Below, piece by piece: positions 19,409 through 30,755 of a DNA stretch of 64,000 nucleotides. This DNA comes from Limnephilus marmoratus (Eukaryota; Arthropoda; Insecta; Trichoptera; Limnephilidae), in contig OU862912.1 in assembly GCA_917880885.1 (NCBI GenBank), forward strand, positions 51,447,117-51,511,116. The letters are read 5' to 3'. How positions within the stretch are numbered: position 1 is the stretch's first letter; the number at the start of each line of letters is the position of its first letter. The notes under the pieces were generated by a model. The model worked only from the letters and a program-made list of their open reading frames with translations, did not search any database and was not told the DNA's origin. Position numbers and translations under genes: made by a program.

Positions 19409-21190
19409 CCGCTGAGGAACACCACAGTTCTGGCCGTGGCACTTTTGGGGCAGTGCTTGCTGACCTTTACTGCACCGTTGAGGATCACCACAGTTCTGGT
19501 AGTGGCACTGCTGGGGCAGGGCTTGCTGACCTTGGCTGCCCGCTGAGGATCACCACAGTTCTGGCAGTGGCACTGCTGGGGCAGGGCTTGCTGACCTTGG
19601 CTGCCCGCTGAGGATCACCACAGTTCTGGCAGTGGCACTGCTGTGTAGGGCTTGCTGACCTTGGCTGCACCGCTGAGGATCAACACAGTTCTGGCAGTAG
19701 CACTGCTGGGCAGGGCTTGCTGACCTTGGCTGCCGCTGAGGATCACCACAGTTCTGGCAGTGGCACTGCTGGGCAGGGCTTGCTGACCTTGGCTGCACCG
19801 CTGAAGATCACCACAGTTCTGGCAGTGGCACTGCTGGGCAGGGCTTGCTGACCTTGACTGCACCGCTGAGGATCATCACAGTTCTGGCAGTGGAACTGCT
19901 GGGCAGGGCTTTCTGACCTTGGCTGCACCGTTGAGGATCACCACAGTTCTGGCAGTGGCACTGCTGGGCAGGGCTTGCTGACCTTGGCTGCACCGCTGAA
20001 GATCACCACAGTTCTGGCAGTGGCACTGCTGGGCAGGGCTTGCTGACCTTGACTGCACCGCTGAGGATCATCACAGTTCTGGCAGTGGAACTGCTGGGCA
20101 GGGCTTTCTGACCTTGGCTGCACCGTTGAGGATCACCACAGTTCTGGCAGTGGCACTGATGGGCAGGTCTTGCTGACCTTGGCTGCACCGCTGAGGAACA
20201 CCACAGTTCTGGCCGTGGCACTTTTGGGGCAGTGCTTGCTGACCTTTACTGCACCGTTGAGGATCACCACAGTTCTGGTAGTGGCACTGCTGGGGCAGGG
20301 CTTGCTGACCTTGGCTGCCCGCTGAGGATCACCACAGTTCTGGCAGTGGCACTGCTGGGGCAGGGCTTGCTGACCTTGGCTGCCCGCTGAGGATCACCAC
20401 AGTTCTGGCAGTGGCACTGCTGTGTAGGGCTTGCTGACCTTGGCTGCACCGCTGAGGATCAACACAGTTCTGGCAGTAGCACTGCTGGGCAGGGCTTGCT
20501 GACCTTGGCTGCCGCTGAGGATCACCACAGTTCTGGCAGTGGCACTGCTGGGCAGGGCTTGCTGACCTTGACTGCACCGCTGAGGATCATCACAGTTCTG
20601 GCAGTGGAACTGCTGGGCAGGGCTTTCTGACCTTGGCTGCACCGTTGAGGATCACCACAGTTCTGGCAGTGGCACTGCTGGGCAGGTCTTGCTGACCTTG
20701 GCTGCACCGCTGAGGATCACCACAGTTCTGGCAGTGGCACTGCTGGGCAGGTCTTGCTGACCTTGGCTGCACCGCTGAGGATCAACACAGTTCTGGCAGT
20801 GGCACTGCTGGGCAGGGCTTGCTGACCTTGGCTGCACCGCTGAGGATCACCACATTTCTGGCAGTGGCACTGCTGGGGCAGGGCTTGCTGACCTTGGCTG
20901 CCTGCTGAGGATCACCACAGTTCTGGCAGTGGCACTGCTGTGAAGGGCTTGCTGACTTTGGCTGCACCGCTGAGGATCAACACAGTTCTGGCAGTGGCAC
21001 TGCTGTGCAGGGCTTGCTGACCTTGGCTGCACCGCTGATGATCAACACAGTTCTGGAAGTGGCACTGCTGGGCAGGGTTTGCTGAACTTGTCTGCACCGC
21101 TGAGGATCACCACAGTTCTGGCAGTGGCACTGCTGGGCAGGGCTTGCTGACCTTGGCTCCACTGCTGAGGATCACCGCAGTTTGGCAGTT
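19409..21190 (-). repeat. 65-bp tandem array, about 27 units
   Basis: The unit core in plus-strand view is CTGAGGATCACCACAGTTCT, GGCAGTGGCACTGCTGGGCA, GGGCTTGCTGACCTTGGCTG, CACCG. Because 65 is not a multiple of three, each unit is read in a different frame; the ~60-80-codon minus-strand ORFs are shadows that each end at a stop. Higher-order copies exist: the segment from 19411 recurs at 20190 (779 bp, 12 units), and that from 19801 recurs at 19996 (195 bp, 3 units). The central units are homogenised and the edges diverged. Confidence 0.9.
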
Positions 21191-21339
21191 GCACTGCTGG
21201 CTGATTTGCCTCGGTTTAGAGTGGCGTATCTCGTCGCGAACTCGTTGGGAGGCGGGCCCGCTGATGTCAGTACTTAAATTGCTTGGTATCGGCTAGCAGA
21301 GTCAAACGGCATGACGAACTTCTCGGTTTATTTTGATGG

Positions 21340-22355
21340 AAGAGGATTGATGCATTCACAAGTGCAATTGCCTGTTGTTCGCTTGTATTGACTCATGGCT
21401 CTGCAGAAGTCGCATGCGTTCACTCTCTTCTTCCTCCTGGTACCCGGCATGTATTTGTTCACGGCGTGGTCGAGATCGTATGTGGTCCACCATCCCACTG
21501 TTTGGAATTGCGTTTGAAACCTCTTTCAAAAAGGCAGCGAGCTGGGTTATGGTAGCCGGAGAGTGTTGTTTGCGGATCTCGATTAGCCATGCCAGCCGCA
21601 GGGAACTCGGCATTTTGCAGTAATGCAGGATTGGTGAGATAACCTTCGGTTTTCAGGATCCGGAGAGATGCCACCAGGTTTTGTACCGTCCCGGAGAAAT
21701 CTACCAGGTCCTCGAGTGATACCTCGGTCGTGAGGTAAGGTAGTTTTTTTGACCTTGTCTAGCATAAATTTTGCTATGGAGTTAGCGCTGCCGTATCGCT
21801 GCTCGAGGACGCTGATGATCTCTGGGACTTGCGCAGGATCCATTAGTAGGGGACCCACGGTATCTCGTGCCTTGCCTTTGAGGGCGCGCTGCAGCCGAAT
21901 GAGATTTTCGCTCGGAGTCATTTGGCAGGTGGCGGTGGATTGAGCGTACTGTGCCTTCCAGGTGGGCCACTCGAGGGGATCTCCGGAGAAGGTAGGCAAA
22001 TCTTTTGCTGTGGATTGCCTGGTGATGAGGGCAGCCATTCTTGAATCATCTTCTAATGTGCGGGGGCTATCTTGCGTTCTGGAAGAGCGGAGCGCCTCCG
22101 CCAACACCGAGGCGATCTGGGCCAGTGGGTCGTTGCCATGCTGCAACCATTCTCGGGTGTGCCGTGCTGTCTGATTGGCTGTGTGCGGTGGTGTAAATAA
22201 TGGGGAATCCTGGCCGGAGGAGGCTGGCTGATGCTGGTACCCTGCTGTGTTGTAAAGTGGGCGCTCGGGTCCGATATGGCTGTATTCGGCCGTAGGGATG
22301 TTCTTTGCAGGGCAAAGCATGCACTTGAGTAGTTGCATATCTCGTTGCAAACTCA
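21340..22355 (-). pseudogene. gag: BEL/Pao gag (DUF1759-type) part, frame-broken
   Basis: The minus strand encodes a BEL/Pao capsid segment: LPTFSGDPLEWPTWKAQYAQ, NLIRLQRALKGKARDTVGPLL, VPEIISVLEQRYG, the DUF1759 signature. Downstream motifs (SLRILKTEGYLTNPALLQ, PSSLRLAWLIEI) fall in other frames, so there are shifts near 21690-21720 and near 21610. The piece is continuous in sense with the gag N-terminus at 31184-31917, separated by the inserted BEL element. A frame change also lies near 22320, just after the last FATRYAT unit. It ends near 21340 without a visible CCHC knuckle. Structural protein for particle formation; no enzymatic domain follows. Confidence 0.75.
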
Positions 22356-22360
22356 TTAGT
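22356..22360. repeat. Target site duplication TTAGT, left copy
   Basis: TTAGT precedes the BEL 5' LTR and recurs at 31184-31188 directly after the 3' LTR. Five bp fits BEL/Pao integration. Confidence 0.9.
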
Positions 22361-22788
22361 TGTTAAAAAGAGTGAAGACTACTGCCATCTAGCGGCATAT
22401 TTTTGTAGCATATTTTTAGTTGATATTGCATTTTACAGATTAGCGACGTAAGACTAAACTAAAACGAAATGTTAGACGGTAAAGTAGATCTCTGGTTTTT
22501 ATATCGTATAATGTGTTATGGTGACACGAAAGTGTTGTTTATTTTGATTGTGTTAGAAAACATTATTATAAATAGTCTGCTTTTCTAGTTTAACTCTCTC
22601 TTAATTCGTGGATCTCCTATAAACAGCTAGCATTGTCTAGCAAGTGGTCAAAGTGACCAAAATAAGTGTTTTGTCGGGTCGGGACAAATTATTGTAACAA
22701 ATGTGCTTTGTGAATAAAACCAGGAATTCCTCCATTGAAATCAGATGTTTTTCCTTGACGTCCTTCTGCTGAATATCAATTTATAACA
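22361..22788 (+). repeat. 5' LTR of BEL element
   Basis: TG...CA ends. TATAAATA is at 22566-22573 and AATAAA at 22713-22718. I find one difference from the 3' LTR (TTTAACTCTC against TTTAAGTCTC), indicating a recent insertion. Confidence 0.95.
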
Positions 22789-22803
22789 TGGTCCTCCAGC
22801 CGC
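22789..22803 (+). promoter_or_regulatory. tRNA primer binding site of BEL element
   Basis: TGGTCCTCCAGCCGC begins directly after the LTR. It resembles the BEL-type site TGGTCCTTCGAGCCGG found in the gag-only element (31950-31965). Confidence 0.7.
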
Positions 22804-23221
22804 ATCTACCTTACGATCGGATTAAGGCATTAAAAGGAAACAATAAAATGAACCAGCGAGCTATCCAAAAATCCAGAGAGATGAAAAGATGAAAACATGA
22901 AGAACAAGGATCGACATCAATATAAGTATCCCCTGCCCATTATTTCCTTCTATTCCGTGAATTCCTGTTCAAACAAGTGCTATTTTTTGTGTGACAATGT
23001 ACTTATTTAAAAACAAAAAAACTAACTACCCGCAGTGTTAATGCAAGTCATGCGAATTATTTTAGGTTAATTGTTTTAGAAGATGATTATTGTAAGATTC
23101 TGTCATTGTTCATAGCTTGAATTGGTTACTACGGTTTTCTACGCGATTATTGCACAGAAATTATTTTTTAAGGAACATTTTTAGAATTTGTTGTGTTGAA
23201 TTATTGTCAAACGTATAAAAA

Positions 23222-25615
23222 ATGGATAATTTAAAATCGTTGATTAACAAACGCGGAGTGTTGAAAGGTAAACTCACGAGATTTGCGGATTCATTAAACG
23301 CATTATCAGTTAACACTGCCATAAGCAATGTACAGAAGTTTTATTATCTGCAATCCTGTTTAAAGGGGAATGCAGCAAAGATCATCGCCAATTTCGAGGT
23401 ATCAGACCTGAATTATATATCGGCTTTTGAATTGTTGCAGCAGAGGTTTGCAAATTTGCGAACTACCGTACAAAGACACATCCAAGCTCTGTTTCAACTT
23501 AAAGAGATGAAACATGAGGATCCAGTAGCCATGCGTTATCTGATTGATGAAACTAATGTAAATTTGAAAGCGTTGCAAAATTTAGGCTTGAAAATCGAAC
23601 AATGGGATGCTTTAATTATATACGTAATTTCTAATAAATTGGATGCAAGTTCTAGAAAGCATTGGGAACAAAACCCATTGCAGGATGAGCTACCTACATT
23701 ACAGGAATTTCTTAAATGTTTGACCTCGCGTGCGCAAGTTTTGGAATTAATGTTAAATTCAGATTCGAAAAAAATTCCTACCTACCCGAAAGCAAGTGGT
23801 AGCAACAATAATCCCAAAAAGGAATCGGTATTTTTAGCTGCTACCCACAATAATTGTATTTGTTGTAATGACAAAGGGCATAAAATATATTTTTGTAAAA
23901 AATTTTTAAAATTAAATTCAGGAGAAAGAGCCAACGCAATAAGGAGGTACCGTGCCTGCTTCAAATGTTTGAGGTTAGGACATACGGCCCCATATTGCAA
24001 AATTAATTTAAAATGCAAGCATTGTGATAGCGAGAGCCACAATACGTTATTGCACAGGGAGATGCATCCGAGCGATGACTCCATGAATAAAGGTGAAGAT
24101 CACCCAGGAGGTGACTGCCAAATGGATGCTGAACGAGTTTCAGTATCAAACCATTCAGCTTTAGCGAAGGCTGAAAAAACAATTTTATTGTCGACTGCTA
24201 TCATTGGGGTAGTAGGTCACAATAATAAAGTGCATGAGGCAAGAGTCCTAATTGACTCTGGAGCTCAAGCCAAATTTATGTGCGAAAAGTTCGCAATGAA
24301 GTTAAATTTGAGATGCGAAAATATAAACAAGCCTGTGTTAGGTATACACAACAATGTTACCCATATAAAGAAACGTGTTGCGATAAAAATGAAATCTCTG
24401 AGGACAAATTATAATCAAAATATCACTTGTTTAATATTGCAGGAAATAACCACAAACCTACCTCAAGCAATAGTGGCCAGAAAAGACTTTAAGCTGCCGC
24501 CGGGATTACAAATGGCGGACCCAAATTTCAACGTAGCGGCGCCTATTGATATCCTGTTAGGCGCTGAGAGCTTTTGGGATATACTACAAGATGATCGGCT
24601 GAGATTGGATACCGGACCTACTCTGCAGAGGACTGAATTAGGCTGGGTTATATCGGGCCCGATCAACATTCATCAGAAAAAAAGGCCAGTACCGCAATTT
24701 TGTAGTTTATCAATAAACACATTATCTAATCAGATAGAAAATTTTTGGAAAATGGAGGAGGTGAATCCTGCGAGATTTCAAAATCACGAGGAGAAGGCGT
24801 GTGAAGCGGATTTCGTCGCCACGCACTCTAGAGAGAGCGATGGTAGATACGTTGTAAGTCTGCCGCGCCGCCCGTGTGTGAGTCAACTTGGTGACTCGTT
24901 AAAGACAGCGGAAAAAAGATTTAAGCATTTAGAAAAGAAATTTTTAATAAATCCTGAATTGAAATTGCAATATGTACAATTTATGCAAGAATATGAGCAA
25001 CTAGGTCATATGGAGTTATGTGATAAATGGAGAGGGGATGAGCAATCCTATTTTTTGCCGCATCACGCGGTCATAAAAGAAGCTAGCACCACGACGAAGG
25101 TGCGTGTAGTGTTTGATGGTTCGGCAAAGACGTCGACCGGAATATCCCTGAACGATGCTCTGATGGTGGGAGCTGTCATTCAAAAGGACTTATACAGCCA
25201 TTTATTACGTTTCAGAATACATCGATACGTCATGACTGCGGACATCGAAAAAATGTACCGTCAAATCAACGTATGCGCAGAGGATCGCAGCCTTCAGAAG
25301 ATTGTATGGCGCGAATCACAAGAAGAGGAACTCCGACATTACAAATTGAAGACCGTCACATATGGGCTGGGACCTTCCTCCTTCCTAGCAACGAGATGTC
25401 TTCGACAAATCGGTATGGATAACAAAGTTAATTTCCCAGTAGCAAGTCAAGTCATAGAAAATGATTTTTATATGGACGATCTATTGACTGGAGGGGATGA
25501 CTTGGAAGTTTGTTTCCAGTTAAAGAAACAAATAAGTGATATCTTGCTGTCCGCAGGGATGACCCTGAGGAAGTGGAGATCAAATATTTTGGAATTGTCA
25601 TCTGGGCGGAGCTAA
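23222..25615 (+). CDS. gag-pol: BEL/Pao Gag-protease-reverse transcriptase, stop-truncated
   Basis: 797 codons from ATG. Capsid remnant at about 1-180 (SNVQKFYYLQSCLKGNAAKII), with the usual preceding LP..F.G....W..F block apparently deleted after residue ~26. Three Cys/His knuckles: CICCNDKGHKIYFC from 212, CFKCLRLGHTAPYC, and CKHCDSESHNTLLH. Protease with DSG at 345-347. Reverse transcriptase: HHAVIKE, KVRVVFDGSAKT, TADIEKMYRQI and the catalytic YMDD at 750-753. It ends at an in-frame TAA (25613-25615); the same frame then continues with pol sequence to 26688, so the stop is a nonsense mutation. The product would copy element RNA in cytoplasmic particles; this copy cannot make full pol. Confidence 0.9.
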   Translation: MDNLKSLINKRGVLKGKLTRFADSLNALSVNTAISNVQKFYYLQSCLKGNAAKIIANFEVSDLNYISAFELLQQRFANLRTTVQRHIQALFQLKEMKHEDPVAMRYLIDETNVNLKALQNLGLKIEQWDALIIYVISNKLDASSRKHWEQNPLQDELPTLQEFLKCLTSRAQVLELMLNSDSKKIPTYPKASGSNNNPKKESVFLAATHNNCICCNDKGHKIYFCKKFLKLNSGERANAIRRYRACFKCLRLGHTAPYCKINLKCKHCDSESHNTLLHREMHPSDDSMNKGEDHPGGDCQMDAERVSVSNHSALAKAEKTILLSTAIIGVVGHNNKVHEARVLIDSGAQAKFMCEKFAMKLNLRCENINKPVLGIHNNVTHIKKRVAIKMKSLRTNYNQNITCLILQEITTNLPQAIVARKDFKLPPGLQMADPNFNVAAPIDILLGAESFWDILQDDRLRLDTGPTLQRTELGWVISGPINIHQKKRPVPQFCSLSINTLSNQIENFWKMEEVNPARFQNHEEKACEADFVATHSRESDGRYVVSLPRRPCVSQLGDSLKTAEKRFKHLEKKFLINPELKLQYVQFMQEYEQLGHMELCDKWRGDEQSYFLPHHAVIKEASTTTKVRVVFDGSAKTSTGISLNDALMVGAVIQKDLYSHLLRFRIHRYVMTADIEKMYRQINVCAEDRSLQKIVWRESQEEELRHYKLKTVTYGLGPSSFLATRCLRQIGMDNKVNFPVASQVIENDFYMDDLLTGGDDLEVCFQLKKQISDILLSAGMTLRKWRSNILELSSGRS

Positions 25616-26688
25616 GGTGAAATTGCCAAACAGGGCAATTGTGAGAAAATGATCACTGACAATTCCAAGAATGAAAAAATACTTGGATTAATTTGGAATA
25701 ATGAATTAGATTACCTGTCATATGAAATTACAAAGCCGTCAGGTAAAACGGAGAGCAAGCGTCAAATATTATCGTGCATAGCTTCCACCTTTGATCCTTT
25801 AGGACTTTTAGGGCCCATCGTAGTGGTAGCTAAATTAATTATGCAAAAATTATGGCAGTCCAAGGCATCGTGGGATGACATACTACCTGATGAAATTTTA
25901 CTACCTTGGAGGGCTTATCTAGACCAATTATCGCAACTAAATGTGTTAAAAATCCCGAGAGGAGTTATTAGCGGAACACCAAAGACTATACAATTGCACG
26001 GGTTCTGCGACGCCTCTCAGAAAGCTTTCGGAGCATGCGCCTACATCGTCTCAACAGATTCGGAAGGTAAGAGGCACGCACAGTTAGTTACCTCCAAGTC
26101 TAGAGTGGCACCATTAAAGTGTATATCACTACCCAAGTTAGAGTTGTGTAGTGCATTACTATTGGCCAAGCTAATAAAAAATATCAAGTTGACGCTAAGT
26201 ATAGAGGAATCGGCCACCTATTACTGGTGCGATTCAACAATAGCGTTGTGCTGGTTGAGAGGACAACCAGCTCGTTGGAACACCTTCGTGGCAAACCGAG
26301 TCGCTGAGATACAGGAAATCAGCGATCCAACCCAGTGGCGGCACGTATCATCGTCAGAAAATGCTGCGGATATACTGTCCCGAGGTACCACAGCTGAAAG
26401 GTTAGTCAGCACTTCAATATGGTGGAAGGGGCCAAGCTGGTTGACGGAAGATGTCAGCACTTGGCCAGTATCCAAGATGTCATGTTTGGATCCCCCGGAA
26501 ATAAAAAGTAAAAATGTACTACTGGTAACTGATACTCAAGAATGGGACATTTTCGAAAAATTCTCATCGCTAACCAAATTAAAAAGAGTAATTGCTCAAG
26601 GTTTAAGATTTATAAATAATTGTCGCAACCCTAAGGATAAAACGTATGGCAATTTAACTGTCTCCGAGCTGGAAGCAGCTTTAAAATG
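25616..26688 (+). pseudogene. pol: BEL pol continuation: RT thumb and RNase H
   Basis: In frame with the upstream ORF after the TAA stop. It contains KILGLIWNNELDYL, the LS(C)IASTFDPLGLLGPI block characteristic of BEL/Pao pol, the RNase H start LHGFCDASQKAFGACAY, LPKLELCSALLLAKL and WCDSTIALCWLRG, NAADILSRG. The last 504 bp (26185-26688) is repeated at 28142-28645. After 26688 the sequence switches abruptly to the LTR of the gag-only element, whose first codons end the frame at 26738-26740. Confidence 0.85.
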
Positions 26689-28141
26689 CGTTGTAGACAA
26701 ATCATTTGGAAGGGGCACCACATGCACATTATTCTGCTAGCCAATAGCAGCACTCAGATTGTCGTGCTCGCGGCACGGTACTCTGTGACAGAGTAAATTC
26801 CAATCTTGAATTTCCAGGGTTGTCATATGCTTTCGCGCACTCGTTCAATGCACACGTATTCCTATGACACGTTCGATATACTCCCCTCAGTGCAGTCTCG
26901 ACTGTGCTCAGCTACTTCATAGGACGTGTCCTTTTCCAATGTCTGAGTACTGAATTGGGTACCTTCGCAGGGGTCGTAATTTTGTCAGGTGTTGGTGGAG
27001 CTGGTAGGATGGTGGCGATTTTGACTGCCGGTCGTATGTATATCCCAATGCTGGTTTGAAAATCCGGGCAGTTCAGACTTGGCCATCAGCTGCTGGTGAG
27101 TTTGTCCGATGAGAGCGACGGGCTCCCCCCGTCTGAGGAGATATTGGAGAGTTCCATTGTTTTGACAGTGGTGCAGGGCTTGCTTGCCTTTGCTGCGCCG
27201 ATGAGAGGCACCACTTTTCTGTCAGTAGCATTGCTTGCTTGCTCGCCTTGACTGTGGTGATTAGGAACACCTCTGTTCTAGCAGGGCAATGCTAGGGCAG
27301 GCCTGACTCGCCTTGGCTGCACTGATGAGGAGCATCTCTGTTCTGGCAGGGGCACTGCTGGGGCAGAGCTGGCTCGCTTGGCTGCGCTGATGAGGAGCAC
27401 CGCTGTTCTGGCAGGGGCACTAATGTGGCAGAGCTGCTGGCCTTGGCTGCACCGATGAGGAGCACCACTTTTTGGCAGTGGCATTGCTGTGGGAGCTGGC
27501 TCGCCTTGGCTGTACCGTTGAGGGTCACCACAGTTATCGTATCGGCACTGCTGAGACAGGGCTTGCAAGGTCGGGCTGGAATGAGAATACGGAATTAGAT
27601 TTAAATTTAGGGTTGCTGGCCTGCGGTTGAGTTGCGTATCTCGTCGCAAACTCGTTGGGAGGCGGGCCAGCTGGTGTCAGGAGATGAGTTGCGTATCTCG
27701 TCGCAACTCGTTGCGAGGCGGGCCAGCTGGTGTCTGTTATTGAGTTGCGTATCTCGTCGTAAACTCGTCAGGCGGTCCAGCTGGTGCCAGTGGTTGAGTT
27801 GCGTATCTCGTCGCAACTCGTTGGGAGGGGGGCCACCTGGCGCCGGCACTTTAGTTAGAGCATTGCTAGTGTACTGCTGGAGCAGGGCTGACTCGCCATG
27901 GCTGCACCGCTGAGGAACACCACAGTTCTGGCCGTGGCACTTTTGGGGCAGTGCTTGCTGACCTTTACTGCACCGTTGATGATCACCACAGTTCTGGTAG
28001 TGGCACTGCTGGGGCAGGGCTTGCTGACCTTGGCTGCCCGCTGAGGATCACCACAGTTCTGGCAGTGGCACTGCTGGGGCAGGGCTTGCTGACCTTGGCT
28101 GCCCGCTGAGGATCACCACAGTTCTGGCAGTGGCAACTGGG
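26689..28141 (-). mobile_element. Copied piece of gag-only element inside BEL pol
   Basis: 26689-28135 matches 18191-19637 at a constant offset of 8498 with about three mismatches (for example at 27289, 27898 and near 27978). It comprises the end of the 3' LTR, the internal segment, the degenerate units, the FATRYAT units and the first few 65-bp units. Six non-matching bases (28136-28141) follow. The left junction shares TG between both parents. It lies in the same plus-strand orientation as its source, antisense to BEL. Confidence 0.9.
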
Positions 28142-28645
28142 CAAGTTGACGCTAAGTATAGAGGAATCGGCCACCTATTACTGGTGCGATTCAACAATAG
28201 CGTTGTGCTGGTTGAGAGGACAACCAGCTCGTTGGAACACCTTCGTGGCAAACCGAGTCGCTGAGATACAGGAAATCAGCGATCCAACCCAGTGGCGGCA
28301 CGTATCATCGTCAGAAAATGCTGCGGATATACTGTCCCGAGGTACCACAGCTGAAAGGTTAGTCAGCACTTCAATATGGTGGAAGGGGCCAAGCTGGTTG
28401 ACGGAAGATGTCAGCACTTGGCCAGTATCCAAGATGTCATGTTTGGATCCCCCGGAAATAAAAAGTAAAAATGTACTACTGGTAACTGATACTCAAGAAT
28501 GGGACATTTTCGAAAAATTCTCATCGCTAACCAAATTAAAAAGAGTAATCGCTCAAGGTTTAAGATTTATAAATAATTGTCGCAACCCTAAGGATAAAAC
28601 GTATGGCAATTTAACTGTCTCCGAGCTGGAAGCAGCTTTAAAATG
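28142..28645 (+). repeat. 504-bp duplication of BEL pol (second copy)
   Basis: It matches 26185-26688 with one difference (T at 26593, C at 28550). With the first copy it flanks the inserted segment, giving a tandem duplication separated by foreign DNA. Confidence 0.92.
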
Positions 28646-30041
28646 TCTACTGAAATCATCGCAAGAACATTCCTTCAAAAGAGAATTGAAGGACCTAAAG
28701 AAGCATGGGTTAGTAAACAAAAACAGTAGATTGAAAGCTCTCAATCCCTGTTTAATGGATGGTTTAATTTGTGCAAGTGGACGATTGAAATTAGCTACTT
28801 ATTTATCGCATCATCAAAGGCACCCTGTAATATTACCACCGTCACATAAGCTAACTGAACTTATTATACGTAATTATCATTATGAACATTTACATGCAGG
28901 TCCCCAAGCGCTGTTATCGGAAATACGCTTGAAATATTGGCCGATATTTGGGAGAAACACTGTTAAGCGTATCCTACATAAGTGTGTTGTATGTTTTAGA
29001 TACCGACCTCAGGTTTGCCGGCAGATCATGGGAGACCTTCCAGTTGAGAGAATCACTCCCAGTCTACCGTTCTCTGTCACAGGTGTCGACTTTGCCGGAC
29101 CGATAGACACGAAGGCTGGAGCGCTGAGAAAATCTCCGCTCATTAAATCGTATCTTTGCAAATTTGTTTGTTTTTCTACCAAAGCGGTTCATTTGGAACT
29201 CGTAACAGATTTATCAAGCGATGCTTTTTTAAATTGTTTAAAGAGGTTCATTGCCCGTAGGGGTCAACCGGAAAAAATATTTTCTGACAATGCAACCACT
29301 TTCAGAGGAGCTTCCAATAAGCTCAAAGAACTATATGCCAGTCTAAGATTGAACAATGACAAAATCCATAGGTTTTTAGCTGATAAGGGAATATCTTGGA
29401 GTTTCATACCGCCTAGGGCGCCGAACCACGGGGGGCTGTGGGAGGCCGCCGTCAAGTCCACCAAGTTTCATTTATATCGAATTACTAAAAATAACCCATT
29501 GCAGTTTGAATTATTGTATACTTTGCTTTGTCAGATAGAGGCTTGTTTGAACTCCCGTCCCTTAACTTCCCTGTCTGATGACGTAGACGACCTTCTCCCT
29601 CTAACCCCCAACCATTTCCTCATGGGCAGGGATGCTTCGGTTATTCCCGAGTTGGATGTCCGCGAACTCCCGGAGAACAGACTAAGCAAATATCAAAAAT
29701 TAAACGCTCTAATTCAAAATTTCTGGTTCAGATGGAAACGAGATTAACTTGCTGAGCTGCAAAAACGGACCAAATGGCAGGCCAACAACCAAAAGGCCAT
29801 AAAGAAGGACGATCTGGTAATCCTGATGGAAGACAATTTGCCTCCTGCATTATGGAAGATGGCGCGCATAGTAACTACTCATCCAGGCCCGGATGGAGTA
29901 GTGAGGGTAGTTACCCTCAAAACAGCACAAGGCACTTTTGTGAGACCCATCACAAAAATATGTTTGATGCCAATAGAATCAAACTTGGATCCAAATTTCC
30001 CGACCCGGCAAACCACTGACCTTCCCAAGGTCACAGCCTAA
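28646..30041 (+). pseudogene. pol: BEL integrase region with one nonsense codon
   Basis: Open from the duplicated RNase H part onward. It shows the zinc-binding H-H-C-C domain (YHYEHLHAG...CVVCFRYRPQ) and the DDE catalytic core in VTGVDFAGP, IFSDNATTF and NHGGLWEAAVKS. The BEL-specific C-terminus LTSLSDDVDDLLPLTPNHFL and W-rich RFWKRD-type segment follows. An in-frame TAA at 29745-29747 interrupts the C-terminal domain, and the same frame then continues (LVILMEDNLPPALWKMARI) to 30041. The integrase would insert the DNA copy into the genome and make the 5-bp duplication; here it is truncated. Confidence 0.85.
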
Positions 30042-30755
30042 CTGCAATTAGGGCTGAACCGATGCAACCAAACCACATCAATAATTATGGAGCATCGGTA
30101 TTGGTGTTGTTGACACCACTGTATCCAACCTGAAGCCACTGGGGCTTCAAGTCAACAACCGCGAGATGATCATCCTCGCAGCAGATCTAATGGTACTATC
30201 TGCTTACCAAGGCACGGCCGCCCCTTAATTTATGATGATCTACCCAAATGATGACATACAGAAGTACATGCTGATGTGCTTTTCTAAAACGATGACCACC
30301 CTGGACAAGATGGCCGAGCAGTCTACCCGGTGAAGTGTTCATTCGGTTTTTTGGCAGTGCCATGCCAGTGAAAGTTAATGAACTGATAATCAGTCAACAG
30401 CGAACTAACAATGTGTTGCTATTTGTGAATTGGTGTTAGTTAAAAAAAAAATATATATAATTGAAGTGAAAATTCTTCATAGAGACAATGAGACATTACT
30501 GATTTGTCAATTTTACAAAATTATTATTAATGTTGTGATTTTATTATTTTATTATTTATTTTTTTGCACGATTTTTTAGAAATTTATAAATTTTTTAGGT
30601 TATTTAAATTGTTGGTTAGGTTCCCGGACCCTTCAAACTTAGATAGTTACACATCTTGTAAATTTTTAGTATATTGTGTGTGGATTTAGGAATTTGTAGT
30701 TTGATTTTAATTTCAAAAAAACTTATTGTTTTTTCTCATTCCCCGCCGGGCAGTA
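30042..30755 (+). other. 3' untranslated region of BEL element
   Basis: No ORF of note. It ends in a T-rich segment and CCCCGCCGGGCAGTA before the 3' LTR. A classic purine-rich tract is not obvious. Confidence 0.6.

Noticed and set aside
19485..21162. Many 60-82-codon minus-strand ORFs with similar sequence
   Set aside because: Shadows of the 65-bp tandem array in three rotating frames; each hits a stop and no single long frame exists.
19409..21190. CRISPR-like array
   Set aside because: Eukaryotic context, units are contiguous with no unique spacers, and no cas genes are present.
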